Part shown: positions 54,162 through 64,000 of the stretch, in pieces
Numbering within the stretch: the stretch's first letter is position 1
Layout: each line of letters begins with the position of its first letter
Notes under the pieces: generated by a model
Told to the model about the DNA's origin: nothing
The model's input: the letters and a program-made list of their open reading frames with translations, nothing else
The model's database searches: none
Assembly (NCBI RefSeq): GCF_002377945.1
Contig: NZ_DFQV01000009.1
Coordinates: forward strand, 38,932 to 102,931
Reading direction: 5' to 3'
Source of the DNA: Psychrobacter sp. UBA3480
GTDB taxonomy: Bacteria > Pseudomonadota > Gammaproteobacteria > Pseudomonadales > Moraxellaceae
DNA length: 64,000 nucleotides
Program-made: the position numbers and the translations under genes

Positions 54162-55460
54162 GTGTCTGTTAGTTCTGATTCTGCAAAACCTGCCCAGCCA
54201 AATTCTACCAACGAAACAGTGTCTCAGCCTGCCGAAAACAGTGCTGCACCCAATCGCATGCCATATTTGAGTAACTTTGGCAGTGATGTTGCCAATAGTT
54301 GGCTATTGCCTGATGGGGTGGTTGATGTCCTGTTTGAAGATGCGCATAAGCAAGAAGTGCTTAGACATCAGTTAATCGAGCAGCTTATTACTCATGGTTA
54401 TCAGCTAGTTTGTCCGCCGATGATCGAGTTTACTGAGTCTTTGCTAAGTGATGCGTCAGAAGATTTGAAACGCCAAACCTTTAAGATTATCGATCAGTTG
54501 ACCGGTCGCCTAATGGGCGTCCGCGCTGATATTACCCCGCAGATTTTGCGTATAGATGCGCATCATGGTGGTACGGGTATTGCGCGTTATTGCTACGTTG
54601 GTGATGTGATTCATACCTTGCCATCAGGACTGTTTGGCTCACGTACGCCGCTACAGTTGGGTGCTGAGATATTTGGCTGTGCGTCACTAGCGGCAGATAT
54701 TGAGCTGATAGATGTGCTATTTACGATGGTAAATAAACTCAATATGAGTGCAGCGCTCCATATCGATTTGGGTCATGTAGCGATATTCAAACGTTTGGCT
54801 GAGTTGGCTGAATTGTCAGACAGTGATACTGAACAATTGATGTACTTATATGCCAATAAAAACCTACCAGAGCTCAAGCGTGTTTGCCGCGCTTTGCCAA
54901 TGGGTGATGATTTTTATGTGTTGGCACGCTTTGGTCACGATATCGCAAACCTATTAGCCAAATTATCGGATGCGGCGCAGCAAGACAGCCAAATCGCAAC
55001 GGCGATCGATGAGCTACAGCGTTTGAAAAACTATCTACAAGACCAATGGGAGTGCCCAGTCAGTATCGATGTGACTGAGCTATCAGGTTATCACTATCAT
55101 ACTGGCATCGTCTTCAATGGTTATATCAATAGCGAAACGCAGCCACTCGTACGTGGTGGACGTTTCGACGGTATGCAAAGCCAGACGCAAGCGTTACGCG
55201 CGGCCACAGGCTTTAGTATGGATGTCAGCCGATTGTTGGCTCATACACAGTTAGATGCGCCAACCGTTGTCTTGGTTGATTTTTCCGCTTTGACCAATGC
55301 AAACACAGATGAGATGCAGACGCTACTGCAACAAGTAGAGAGTCTACGTCAGCAAGGCTATCGCGTCACTATGCCGTTAGATGCACAGGACAGTCCAGAT
55401 GATGTGACGCATCGTTTGAGCATGGCTGATGACAGCCAATGGCAGCTACAAACTGTTTAA
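54162..55460 (+). CDS. hisZ: ATP phosphoribosyltransferase regulatory subunit HisZ
   Basis: 432 residues. A HisRS-like paralogue that lacks tRNA charging and activates short-form HisG, the first enzyme of histidine synthesis. The class II synthetase-like core is visible: LLPDGVVDVLFEDAHKQEVL near 46, MGVRADITPQILRIDAH near 117 and YCYVGDVIHTLPSG near 145. GYHYHTGIVFNGYI near 309 and VRGGRFDGMQ near 329 follow. A 30-residue Ser/Thr/Asn-rich leader precedes it. The start is GTG with AAGGA 7 bp upstream. It lies before purA, the usual arrangement; hisG is not in the window. Confidence 0.93.
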   Translation: MSVSSDSAKPAQPNSTNETVSQPAENSAAPNRMPYLSNFGSDVANSWLLPDGVVDVLFEDAHKQEVLRHQLIEQLITHGYQLVCPPMIEFTESLLSDASEDLKRQTFKIIDQLTGRLMGVRADITPQILRIDAHHGGTGIARYCYVGDVIHTLPSGLFGSRTPLQLGAEIFGCASLAADIELIDVLFTMVNKLNMSAALHIDLGHVAIFKRLAELAELSDSDTEQLMYLYANKNLPELKRVCRALPMGDDFYVLARFGHDIANLLAKLSDAAQQDSQIATAIDELQRLKNYLQDQWECPVSIDVTELSGYHYHTGIVFNGYINSETQPLVRGGRFDGMQSQTQALRAATGFSMDVSRLLAHTQLDAPTVVLVDFSALTNANTDEMQTLLQQVESLRQQGYRVTMPLDAQDSPDDVTHRLSMADDSQWQLQTV

Positions 55461-55543
55461 TTGTCTAATAGTAGGCTATTGAATGGCTCACGCAGCCAAA
55501 AGTGTTCAGTACACATTATGAGAACGCAAAATTATTCGTTAGA

Positions 55544-55579
55544 TATCTCAGTGTTTCTATTTCATAAATCACTGAGATA
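55544..55579. repeat. 10 bp perfect inverted repeat before purA
   Basis: TATCTCAGTG (55544-55553) and CACTGAGATA (55570-55579) with a 16 base loop, 80 bp before the purA start. The flank is A-rich on the plus strand, so it is not a terminator for hisZ. It may be a leader structure or an operator. Confidence 0.6.
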
Positions 55580-55649
55580 AAAAGATATAGCTAAGAAAAT
55601 CATTTTAATTTTCAGCTTTTATTGCACACACCTCAATACATAAAGGTAA

Positions 55650-56948
<1,299 letters not shown>

Positions 56949-57280
56949 TTTCTACTACAAACTTGATTAAATAGTTTTTAGTATCAATAAAAAAACCCCG
57001 ATGCTGAGCGTTGGGGTTTTTGCTTTTGTTAGAACTTATAGCATTATCAACGACTAATGCACAATAAATTTACTTTTATGCAAGGTATGGTCATAAATTA
57101 ACCCTATCATTTATGGCCTTAATCATTATAATAGGCAGCAATCCGATGTTGGCGCTTATGGTTATACACTGATATACCATGAGTTGTGTAAAACAGTCCA
57201 AGTCAACATTGTGGCTAAAGCTAAAGCAACGCATTATTTTTTCATATTTTATTGAATTTATCATTTATTAGGAGCTTCTC
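56949..57280. other. 332 bp spacer between purA and ndk
   Basis: Holds the purA terminator (56991-57021) and the upstream region of ndk. No further structure or ORF was recognised. Confidence 0.7.
56991..57021 (+). terminator. Intrinsic terminator of purA
   Basis: AAAAACCCC and GGGGTTTTT form a 9 bp stem, with a smaller GCT/AGC pairing inside. The T-run then reads on through GCTTTT. It lies 43 bp after the stop. Confidence 0.88.
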
Positions 57281-57712
57281 ATGGCTAACGAACGTACTTT
57301 ATCTATCATCAAACCTGACGCAGTTGCTGGCAACCACATCGGCGCTATCTACAGCCGTTTCGAACAAGCTGGTCTAAAAATTGTTGCAGCTAAAATGCTA
57401 CAACTTGATGATGAAAAAGCAGGTGGTTTTTACGCTGAGCACGCTGAGCGTCCATTTTACAACGACCTAAAATCTTTCATGATGTCAGGTCCAGTATTGG
57501 TATCAGTATTAGAAGGCGAAAACGCTATCGCTCAGCATCGTGAAATCATGGGTGCAACTAACCCAAAAGAAGCTGCCGAAGGCACTATCCGTGCTGATTT
57601 CGCTAGCAGCATCGACGAAAACGCAGTACATGGTTCAGATTCAGCTGAATCAGCAGCACGTGAAATCAGCTACTTCTTCAGCGATGATGAAGTTTGTGCA
57701 CGTACACGCTAA
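57281..57712 (+). CDS. ndk: Nucleoside diphosphate kinase
   Basis: 143 residues, standard length. Balances nucleoside triphosphate pools by phosphate transfer through a histidine. Typical segments are [18 protein letters not shown] at the start, [14 protein letters not shown] near 72 and [19 protein letters not shown] near 91. The catalytic His is in [20 protein letters not shown] near 116. AGGAGCTTCTC is a strong ribosome site. Codon use looks like a highly expressed gene. It is monocistronic, with a hairpin 160 bp downstream. Confidence 0.97.
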   Translation: MANERTLSIIKPDAVAGNHIGAIYSRFEQAGLKIVAAKMLQLDDEKAGGFYAEHAERPFYNDLKSFMMSGPVLVSVLEGENAIAQHREIMGATNPKEAAEGTIRADFASSIDENAVHGSDSAESAAREISYFFSDDEVCARTR

Positions 57713-57875
57713 TATAGTAAATAAACTATAAGCTTTTACGGCGTGCGATTTGTTTGAGGTAACTGCTATAATAAGACAGCTACGATTTAAACTGATCTTA
57801 CCTGTATAAGTTTTATACTTGATTGACTATAGACGAATTATTTACAACATTGATTGTTTATAATTGGTTTGCGAG

Positions 57876-57909
57876 ACGGCTTATATCTTATGGGTATAGG
57901 CCGTTTTAG
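57876..57909 (+). terminator. Candidate terminator after ndk
   Basis: ACGGCTTATATC pairs with GGTATAGGCCGT over 12 bp (two G-T wobbles) around a 5 base loop and is followed by TTTAG. It is 160 bp after ndk, so the assignment is moderate. Confidence 0.55.
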
Positions 57910-57953
57910 CTATTATAATCATCCTATAGTCCAAGAATTACTAAACTGCTAGG

Positions 57954-58016
57954 GCGTCACCCTCATCAGATGTACTACTTGTACAATCTGCAATCGGCTG
58001 CCTTGTATCCGCTTTA
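57954..58016. repeat. Intergenic element, copy B
   Basis: It shares segments with 13914-13975, such as TCTGCA, TCGG, TGCCT and the GTACA/ATACA region. By eye about two thirds of positions match. It lacks the clean terminal inverted repeat of copy A. Confidence 0.45.
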
Positions 58017-58225
58017 GAGTTCTATAATTATATTATTCATTGAAATTCTTAGTGACTTGCCTCATTATTAATTTTACTTAGCGTTATCAATCCCTTATCA
58101 GCATGTTTTCATTAATTCGAAAAACTGCGCTCATAGCGGATTGCTCATGCACCCATGTATGTATGGCAAAGCCCATATAAATAATTGCACCGCTTATCTA
58201 AGCTTCTGCAAAAAGGTTACCTATT

Positions 58226-59455
58226 ATGTCAACTGTTCAAGCACCTACTCAGCACGTACCTGCTAAGATTACTGATAGCATTAAGCTAGTAGATGAGGCA
58301 CATGCCAAAACCAATCTATTGGGTATGACGCAAGCGCAACTGGCTGATTACTTCAAGAGTATTGGCGAAAAGCCGTTCCGCTCAACTCAGGTGATTAAGT
58401 GGATTTATCAGCATGGCGTGACAGATTTTGAGCAAATGACTAATCTGAGTAAGTCGTTACGAGACAAGTTATCGCTTAATGCCTGTGTGATACCGCCCAA
58501 AGTAATTCATCGTCAATACAGTGATGATGGTACACGTAAGTGGGTATTTGAAGTTACTGGCGGTTCGTTGGTTGAGACAGTGCTTATCCCTGCAGATGAT
58601 AGCAAGTTAAATGGCCGTAAGACATTATGCGTGTCTTCTCAAGTAGGCTGTGCACTAGACTGTAGTTTCTGTAGTACAGGCAAGCAAGGGTTCGAGCGTG
58701 ACTTAAGTGCAGCTGAAATTATCGGTCAGTTATGGGTCGCTAATGCGTCATATATGACAGATGAAAATGAAAGTTTAGAAAACGTTGACCATAGCCTATG
58801 GGAAAATAACGTCACCAACGTGGTGATGATGGGCATGGGTGAGCCGCTATTGAACTATAAGCCTGTGGTAGGCTCAATGGAGCTGATGCTAAGCGATCAT
58901 GCTTATGGATTGTCAAAGCGTCGCGTCACGTTATCGACTTCTGGTGTCGTCCCGAAAATGTATCAGCTAGCACAAGACATCGATGTGGCATTGGCTATCT
59001 CACTGCATGCACCAAATGATGAGCTGCGTAATGAGTTGGTGCCAATTAACAAGAAATATCCGTTAGAAGAGCTGATTGCAGCGGCAAAAAACTATGTCTA
59101 TGATGTCAATCCACGTCATAAGAAGCACGTTACGATTGAGTATGTGATGCTTGATGGGGTCAATGATAGCAATGAGCATGCCCATCAGTTGGTTGCTCTA
59201 TTAGAAGGGTTACCAAGTAAGATTAACCTTATTCCGTTTAACCCGTTTCCACATGCACCGTATGACAAATCAAGCAATAACCGTATTCATGCGTTTAGTA
59301 ACATATTGAGCGAAGCGGGTTTTGTTTGTACGATTCGTCAAACACGTGGTGATGACATCGATGCCGCCTGTGGTCAGTTAGTTGGACAAGTTGCCGATCG
59401 TACTAGACGCTCAGCCGCGTGGCAGCAGAGCATCAAAGATCGTGAAAGCGTTTAG
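58226..59455 (+). CDS. rlmN: Dual-specificity 23S rRNA / tRNA A-C2 methyltransferase
   Basis: 409 residues, radical SAM enzyme that makes m2A2503 in 23S rRNA and m2A37 in some tRNAs. The [4Fe-4S] motif is C142-x3-C146-x2-C149 ([15 protein letters not shown]). [14 protein letters not shown] near 208, [13 protein letters not shown] near 234 and [20 protein letters not shown] near 258 follow. [17 protein letters not shown] near 370 carries the methyl-accepting Cys region. The N-terminal 30 residues are extra and polar. AAAAGGTTACC precedes the ATG. Confidence 0.95.
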   Translation: MSTVQAPTQHVPAKITDSIKLVDEAHAKTNLLGMTQAQLADYFKSIGEKPFRSTQVIKWIYQHGVTDFEQMTNLSKSLRDKLSLNACVIPPKVIHRQYSDDGTRKWVFEVTGGSLVETVLIPADDSKLNGRKTLCVSSQVGCALDCSFCSTGKQGFERDLSAAEIIGQLWVANASYMTDENESLENVDHSLWENNVTNVVMMGMGEPLLNYKPVVGSMELMLSDHAYGLSKRRVTLSTSGVVPKMYQLAQDIDVALAISLHAPNDELRNELVPINKKYPLEELIAAAKNYVYDVNPRHKKHVTIEYVMLDGVNDSNEHAHQLVALLEGLPSKINLIPFNPFPHAPYDKSSNNRIHAFSNILSEAGFVCTIRQTRGDDIDAACGQLVGQVADRTRRSAAWQQSIKDRESV

Positions 59456-59471
59456 TAGTTCTCTAGAAGAT

Positions 59472-59501
59472 AAACGTTATATTCGACTGGTATAGCGTTT
59501 T
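59472..59501 (+). terminator. Candidate terminator after rlmN
   Basis: AAACGTTATA pairs with TATAGCGTTT over 10 bp (one G-T wobble) around a 9 base loop, 16 bp after the stop. The sequence after it (TAGCTGTCTTTTG) is only partly T-rich. Confidence 0.6.
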
Positions 59502-59653
59502 AGCTGTCTTTTGTCTGTCGCAATGGTAAGAAAATGTAGCAATGACTGTCAAGATTGCAGAACATGGCAATTAATAACAACTAAATTGTACTTATAGGGG
59601 TTAAATCTATTAAACTGAGGCCTCGAAGATCGAACGCATTGAATCCCAGTTTT

Positions 59654-60601
59654 ATGATGGCGGCTATGATGACTTCTAAAAATTCTTGTCAGTTCAAATA
59701 TCAAAAATCATTTTCTAAATTTTATAAGCAGTCGAGTATCAGTGCTGCCCAAACCGCTTTGCCAAAGCGTGCAGTGCTGTCAGCAGTGTTTGGCGTTCTT
59801 GTATTAAGTGGCTGTCAGACCACCCCGACTAATGATTTGCTAGGTAACTCTCCTTATCAAACATCTACGCGCGCTAGCAATGATCGAAATTTAGATCAGC
59901 AGGAAATTGCCCGTGTGCGTACCTCACTTGCCGCGCAATACATCCGAAAAAATGAGCTAGATACCGCGCAGCAGCAGCTCGAAAAAGCCTTTGCTGCCGA
60001 TAGCCGTTATGCGCCAGCCTATGATATGATGGGCGTTTTGTTGCAGCAAGAAGGCAGCCGTATCAATCTAGCCAAAGCTGATGAATACTTCAAAAAAGCA
60101 ATCGCGCTAGATAAAGACTTTGTACAAGCACACAATAATTATGGCGTGTATCTGTCACAGACAAAGCGCTACCGTGAAGCAGCAGAACAGTTTGAGATTG
60201 CAGGGGCGACGCTAGGCTATGAAGGCCGTATTGGCGCGCTAGAAAACCTAGGTCGTACTTATCTGCAGTTAGGCGATAATAGTGCTGCTTCAAAAGCGTT
60301 TTTACGGGCACTCGATGGCAATCGTAATAGTATTATTGCTCATATCGAACTGGTAGATTTGCTGCTCAACCAACAGCGTGTACCGCAGGCACAGAGACTG
60401 TATGATGAGACGCTGATATTGGTGCAGGGGCAGGGTATTAGCCCGCGCTTGCTCTTACAAGGTATCAAGCTTGCAGCAGCACAAAATAATATAACAACGC
60501 GCCAGCAATTGGCACAGCAGCTTTTATCCGCTTATCCGCTAAGTGATGAAGCAAAACAACTTAAGACTTGGCTTAACAATCCAGAGGCACCATGGAAATG
60601 A
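59654..60601 (+). CDS. pilW: Type IV pilus biogenesis/stability lipoprotein PilW (PilF)
   Basis: About 315 residues. A long N-terminal region precedes a lipobox LVLSGC (Cys near 54), so it is an outer-membrane lipoprotein. Four to six TPR repeats follow: IARVRTSLAAQYIRKNELDT near 88, APAYDMMGVLLQQEG near 120, and QAHNNYGVYLSQTKRYREAA near 150. LENLGRTYLQLGDNSAASKA is near 190. It helps PilQ secretin assembly. The start is uncertain: ATG 59654, 59657, 59666 and 59669 all lack good ribosome sites, and TTG 59639 is open. The next gene starts inside its last codons. Confidence 0.88.
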   Translation: MMAAMMTSKNSCQFKYQKSFSKFYKQSSISAAQTALPKRAVLSAVFGVLVLSGCQTTPTNDLLGNSPYQTSTRASNDRNLDQQEIARVRTSLAAQYIRKNELDTAQQQLEKAFAADSRYAPAYDMMGVLLQQEGSRINLAKADEYFKKAIALDKDFVQAHNNYGVYLSQTKRYREAAEQFEIAGATLGYEGRIGALENLGRTYLQLGDNSAASKAFLRALDGNRNSIIAHIELVDLLLNQQRVPQAQRLYDETLILVQGQGISPRLLLQGIKLAAAQNNITTRQQLAQQLLSAYPLSDEAKQLKTWLNNPEAPWK

Positions 60602-61410
60602 TCACCCCATCATCTAACACTCAATCTAACGCTCAGGGATCATTTGGTGCCGTGTTGCAGCAAGCCCGCAAAAACAAGCAAGTAACTTTAGAAGCAGCGG
60701 CGGCTGAGCTGTTTATTCTAAAGCGTCATCTAGAAGCGCTAGAGAGCGAAAACTTTGCTGAGCTACCACAGGCTGCATTTGCTCGTGGTTTTGCGATTAA
60801 CTATGCCAAATATTTGGGCTTAGATTCAGCAAAAATCGCTAGTAGCTTCGATGCCGCTTATCCTAATGAGCTAAAGGCCAAATCAGCCAGTAATATCGAT
60901 ACGCCGCTGCGCCCAATGGGGACTTTGCAGCGTGATACTCATAACCGCATCCGCTTTAACCCTCTATTGATCATAGGCGTTATCGGATTGATTATCTTGG
61001 CGGTGTTCCTATTCCGCATGGTGAGTAACGCTAGCAAAGAAAACACCCAAGAGCCTGTATCAGCTGTTGAAGACATGTCAGCGATAGAGCAAGCCCAAGG
61101 TGCCGCCATCAATAGTGACGCGAGTGGCGTTGGTGCTTCTGGCTCTGCATTGAATCTAGGTGATGCTGCAACGACTGCTACCTTAAACCTTGTATTGACA
61201 AGCGATGCTGTGGTTAGTATCACGGATGCTTATGGAAACAGTTTAATAAATGGTTCTCAGTCTGCTGGTAACTATGACTTGTCAGGTATGCCACCGTTCA
61301 ATGTGCAAATTGATAATATTGATAATGTTAGCTTGATGCTCAATCAACAACCAGTTGCGTTAGATACGTATGCAACAGATAAGCAAGCCACATTCGAATT
61401 GGCACCATAG
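60592..61410 (+). CDS. RodZ-like helix-turn-helix membrane protein
   Basis: 272 residues. The N-terminal Cro/CI-type HTH (about 15-80) has GAVLQQARKNKQVTLEAAAA and AFARGFAINYAKYLGLD. One membrane helix lies near 124-143 (LLIIGVIGLIILAVFLFRMV), then a periplasmic part ending in a DUF4115-like domain (about 200-272). RodZ connects MreB to the cell-wall synthesis machine; location between pilW and ispG is typical for rodZ. AGAGGCACC lies upstream of ATG 60592, which overlaps pilW by 10 bp. Confidence 0.87.
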   Translation: MEMITPSSNTQSNAQGSFGAVLQQARKNKQVTLEAAAAELFILKRHLEALESENFAELPQAAFARGFAINYAKYLGLDSAKIASSFDAAYPNELKAKSASNIDTPLRPMGTLQRDTHNRIRFNPLLIIGVIGLIILAVFLFRMVSNASKENTQEPVSAVEDMSAIEQAQGAAINSDASGVGASGSALNLGDAATTATLNLVLTSDAVVSITDAYGNSLINGSQSAGNYDLSGMPPFNVQIDNIDNVSLMLNQQPVALDTYATDKQATFELAP

Positions 61411-61526
61411 CCAGTTGCATAAGCGCCAAATTTGAATAAAGCGCATATGTGTTTGCCGATTCAGCTAGTTTATATTATATGTACAAAGGCCTAGGGCTTT
61501 TCTATTTTTGATTCAAGGATTTATGT

Positions 61527-62642
61527 ATGTCAATGCCATCGCCTATTAATCGTCGTCTGACCAAAAAAATCTATGTCGGTGATGTCGCGGTTGGTGGTGA
61601 TGCACCAATTAGCGTACAGAGCATGACCAATACTGATACCTGTGATGTAGCAGCCACTGTCGCTCAAATCGAGCGTTGTGTCGAAGCAGGTGCAGATTTG
61701 ATGCGCGTGTCAACGCCAACGATGGATACCGTTAAAGCCTTTGGTGAAATTCGCAAATTGGTAAGCGTGCCTTTGATCGCTGATGTACATTTTGATCATA
61801 AAATCGCTTTGGCCGTTGCTGAAGCGGGCGCTGACTGCTTACGTATCAATCCGGGTAATATTGGTAGCGATGCCAAAGTACGTGAAGTGGTCGCTTGCGC
61901 CAAATATCATAATATTCCTATTCGTATTGGCGTCAACGCTGGCTCTTTAGAAAAAGACATACAGCGCAAGTATACTGAGCCAACTGGCGAAGCAATGCTT
62001 GAATCGGCAATGCGCCATATTGATATTTTAGAGCGTCTTAACTTTGACCAATATAAAGTATCTGTTAAAGCCAGCAACGTGTTTTTGACATTGGATGCTT
62101 ATCGTTTAATATCAGCGCAAATTGATAACCCATTACATTTGGGCGTGACGGAAGCGGGTGTCTACCGAACGGGCGCTGTCAAATCTGCTATTGCGCTAGG
62201 TGGATTATTACTAGATGGTATTGGCGATACTATTCGTATCTCATTAGCCGCTGAGCCTGAAGAAGAGATTAAGATCGGTTTTGATATTCTAAAATCGCTT
62301 AATATCCGCTCGAATGGTGTAAACTTTATCGCCTGTCCAAGCTGCTCGCGTCAAGAGTTTGATGTGATTAAAGTGATGACAGCGTTAGAGTCTCGCTTAG
62401 AAGATATTCGTGAACCGATGAACCTATCTGTGATCGGCTGTAAGGTGAATGGTCCAGGGGAAGCAAAAGAGGCCGATATCGGTATCGTTGGTGCTGCCCC
62501 TCGATCACTGGTCTATCGTATGGGTGAAAAAAGCCACCTTATCGATACAGGTAATCTGGTTGATGAAATAGAAGGTATGGTTCGCGCCCATGCAGAAGAT
62601 TTGGCGAAAAAACGTGAGAATGAAATCATTCGCGTAAAATAA
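61527..62642 (+). CDS. ispG: 4-hydroxy-3-methylbut-2-enyl diphosphate synthase
   Basis: 371 residues. [4Fe-4S] enzyme of the MEP isoprenoid pathway that converts MEcPP to HMBPP. Motifs: [15 protein letters not shown] near 26, [13 protein letters not shown] near 55, [13 protein letters not shown] near 80, and [13 protein letters not shown] near 97. The cluster cysteines occur in [14 protein letters not shown] near 270 and [14 protein letters not shown] near 305, with [11 protein letters not shown] after it. AAGGATTTATGT precedes the ATG. It feeds ubiquinone side-chain and undecaprenyl phosphate synthesis, used by other genes of this window. Confidence 0.96.
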   Translation: MSMPSPINRRLTKKIYVGDVAVGGDAPISVQSMTNTDTCDVAATVAQIERCVEAGADLMRVSTPTMDTVKAFGEIRKLVSVPLIADVHFDHKIALAVAEAGADCLRINPGNIGSDAKVREVVACAKYHNIPIRIGVNAGSLEKDIQRKYTEPTGEAMLESAMRHIDILERLNFDQYKVSVKASNVFLTLDAYRLISAQIDNPLHLGVTEAGVYRTGAVKSAIALGGLLLDGIGDTIRISLAAEPEEEIKIGFDILKSLNIRSNGVNFIACPSCSRQEFDVIKVMTALESRLEDIREPMNLSVIGCKVNGPGEAKEADIGIVGAAPRSLVYRMGEKSHLIDTGNLVDEIEGMVRAHAEDLAKKRENEIIRVK

Positions 62643-62765
62643 GCCATAGAATAGATTGATACGTTAGGCTATACCGTCACAGTATCAATCACATATAGCG
62701 CTTATTTGAATATATAGAAAACAATAATAGAATACCTGTTAAACATTTAAGGATACGACCGTACC

Positions 62766-64000
62766 ATGATCAAAGCTATCAAAGGTTTTAATGATATTTT
62801 GCCTGACCAATCAGCAAAGTGGCTGCATTTAGAAACGATATTGGCTGATGTACTTGGTAGGTACGGTTACGAGCATATTCGCTTGCCTATCGTTGAACAG
62901 ACGGATCTATTTGCCCGTGCTATTGGCGGCGCGACTGACATCGTCGAAAAAGAGATGTACAGCTTTACTGATAAATCTGAGCCGCCAACGCCGTTGGCGT
63001 TACGTCCTGAAGGCACGGCTGGAGCAGTACGCGCAGTTATCGAGCACAACTTGCTACGCGGTGACACGCCCAAGCTTTGGTATATCGGCCCAATGTTCCG
63101 CTACGAGCGCCCGCAAAAAGGCCGCTATCGTCAGTTTCATCAGTTAGGTGTCGAGAGCTTCGGTAGTGCATTACCAGATGCTGATGCTGAGCTGATTGCG
63201 ATGACTCATTTGATGTGGAAAGAGCTAGGCCTCAACAATGAGATGCGTTTGCAACTAAACAGTTTGGGTGAGCTGGATGAGCGCTATGCTTATCGCGAAG
63301 CATTGGTCACTTACTTGACTGATAAAAAAGACCAGCTAGACGAAGACAGCAAACGTCGTTTAACGACTAACCCTTTACGTATCTTAGATAGTAAAGAGGC
63401 GAGCACGCAAGCAGTATTAGCAGATGCGCCAAAGCTTGCTGACTTTTTGGGTGAAGAGAGTGTGGCGCATTTTGAACAAGTCAAAGCCTATTTGACTGCG
63501 CTTAATATTGATTTTGAAATCAATCCGCACTTAGTACGTGGCCTTGATTATTACAATAAAACGGTATTTGAGTGGGTAACAGATAAGCTTGGAAGCCAAG
63601 CTACTGTTTGTGCGGGTGGTCGTTATGACGGGCTAGTAGGGCAATTGAAATCAATCGGTACAGATGGCAATAAACCAGTCAAATCTGAGCCTGGTGTTGG
63701 TTTTGCAATGGGGCTTGAGCGTCTATTATTACTGATAGAAGCGGTAGCGCCGATTGCTGACATACCTGCTTGTGATGTATTCGTGGTGGCCCATCCTGAG
63801 GTGTATAGTGCTGGTATAAGCTATGCACAGAACTTACGTCACAGTCGTCCAGATGTACGAGTAAAGATGGCCAGTGCCACGAGTCTAAAAGCGCAAATGA
63901 AGAAGGCAGACAAGTCAGGCGCGGCATTGACAGTCATCATCGCCCAGCAAGAGCTGGATGATAATACGATTAGTATTAAAGACATGCAGACAGGTGAGCA
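62766..64000 (+). CDS. hisS: Histidyl-tRNA synthetase, 3' end outside the window
   Basis: Class II aminoacyl-tRNA synthetase. The frame is open to the right edge, giving 411 complete codons; the full protein is usually about 420-430, so little is missing. Motifs: [14 protein letters not shown] at the start and [17 protein letters not shown] near 80. [20 protein letters not shown] near 112 is motif 2, [13 protein letters not shown] near 258 is the histidine A segment, and [14 protein letters not shown] near 308 is motif 3. AAGGATACGACCGTACC lies before the ATG. It follows ispG by 123 bp in the usual order. Confidence 0.97.
   Translation, partial: MIKAIKGFNDILPDQSAKWLHLETILADVLGRYGYEHIRLPIVEQTDLFARAIGGATDIVEKEMYSFTDKSEPPTPLALRPEGTAGAVRAVIEHNLLRGDTPKLWYIGPMFRYERPQKGRYRQFHQLGVESFGSALPDADAELIAMTHLMWKELGLNNEMRLQLNSLGELDERYAYREALVTYLTDKKDQLDEDSKRRLTTNPLRILDSKEASTQAVLADAPKLADFLGEESVAHFEQVKAYLTALNIDFEINPHLVRGLDYYNKTVFEWVTDKLGSQATVCAGGRYDGLVGQLKSIGTDGNKPVKSEPGVGFAMGLERLLLLIEAVAPIADIPACDVFVVAHPEVYSAGISYAQNLRHSRPDVRVKMASATSLKAQMKKADKSGAALTVIIAQQELDDNTISIKDMQTGE

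Larger units (their letters stand above)
57713..58225. other. 513 bp gene-free region between ndk and rlmN
   Basis: Contains the hairpin at 57876-57904 and the element at 57954-58016. The remaining sequence upstream of rlmN has no ORF, and no RNA gene was recognised. Confidence 0.7.

Noticed and set aside
57713..58225. A possible tRNA or small RNA gene in the ndk-rlmN spacer
   Set aside because: No cloverleaf or T-loop consensus was found; the one hairpin is better read as a terminator.

Overview
The window looks like chromosomal DNA of a Psychrobacter-like gammaproteobacterium (Moraxellaceae). This is inferred from overall protein similarity, moderate A+T content, and familiar neighbourhoods (hisZ-purA, pilW-rodZ-ispG-hisS, nadA-nadB next to nrtR-nadC). 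No rRNA, tRNA, CRISPR array, transposase or integrase was seen.

Layout. 1-5468: the end of the complex I operon (nuoJ tail, nuoK, nuoL, nuoM, nuoN) with a strong terminator. 5663-11954: fpr, an unknown protein, a TonB-like protein, an MscS channel, ybeY and the PhoH-like ybeZ. 12554-17514: two ubiquinone-type FAD hydroxylases (ubiH and a UbiI/UbiF-like one), an A+T-rich PIN-like putative nuclease, and a LysO exporter. 17779-23509: a lipid-metabolism module. It has one protein that fuses a CDP-alcohol phosphatidyltransferase, an alpha/beta hydrolase and a methyltransferase, then a patatin-like protein with altered catalytic residues, a short-chain dehydrogenase, and a convergent CdsA-like cytidylyltransferase. 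It resembles the poorly understood ynbABC genes of E. coli. 23622-29133: the de novo NAD genes nadB, nadA and nadC with an NrtR-type regulator. A shared palindrome sits in the nadA and nadC promoters, so the circuit can be read from the DNA. 29436-34238: MarC, an ArgO/LysE exporter, three tandem paralogues of an unrecognised family, and rluB.

34820-50094 is a surface polysaccharide locus: wza, wzc, a UDP-sugar 4,6-dehydratase, a PglK-like ABC flippase, four GT4 glycosyltransferases (two are tandem duplicates), an EpsG/Wzy-like polymerase, a PglC-like initiating transferase and a sugar aminotransferase. The order suggests this path: a diamino- or aminodeoxy-sugar is made by the dehydratase and aminotransferase, loaded on undecaprenyl phosphate by the PglC-like enzyme, extended by the GT4 enzymes, flipped by the ABC protein, polymerised, and exported by Wzc/Wza. 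No wzb and no sugar acetyltransferase are present. The glycosyltransferase part is visibly richer in A+T than its flanks.

50373-64000 is core genome: folD, a PsiE-family protein, a CorA transporter, a DUF2237 protein, hisZ, purA, ndk, rlmN, pilW, a RodZ-like protein, ispG and the start of hisS, which runs off the end.

The strongest leads are the ynb-like lipid module with its fusion and changed active sites, the NrtR operator pair, and the three-gene paralogue family, one member of which carries a perfect EF-hand loop.
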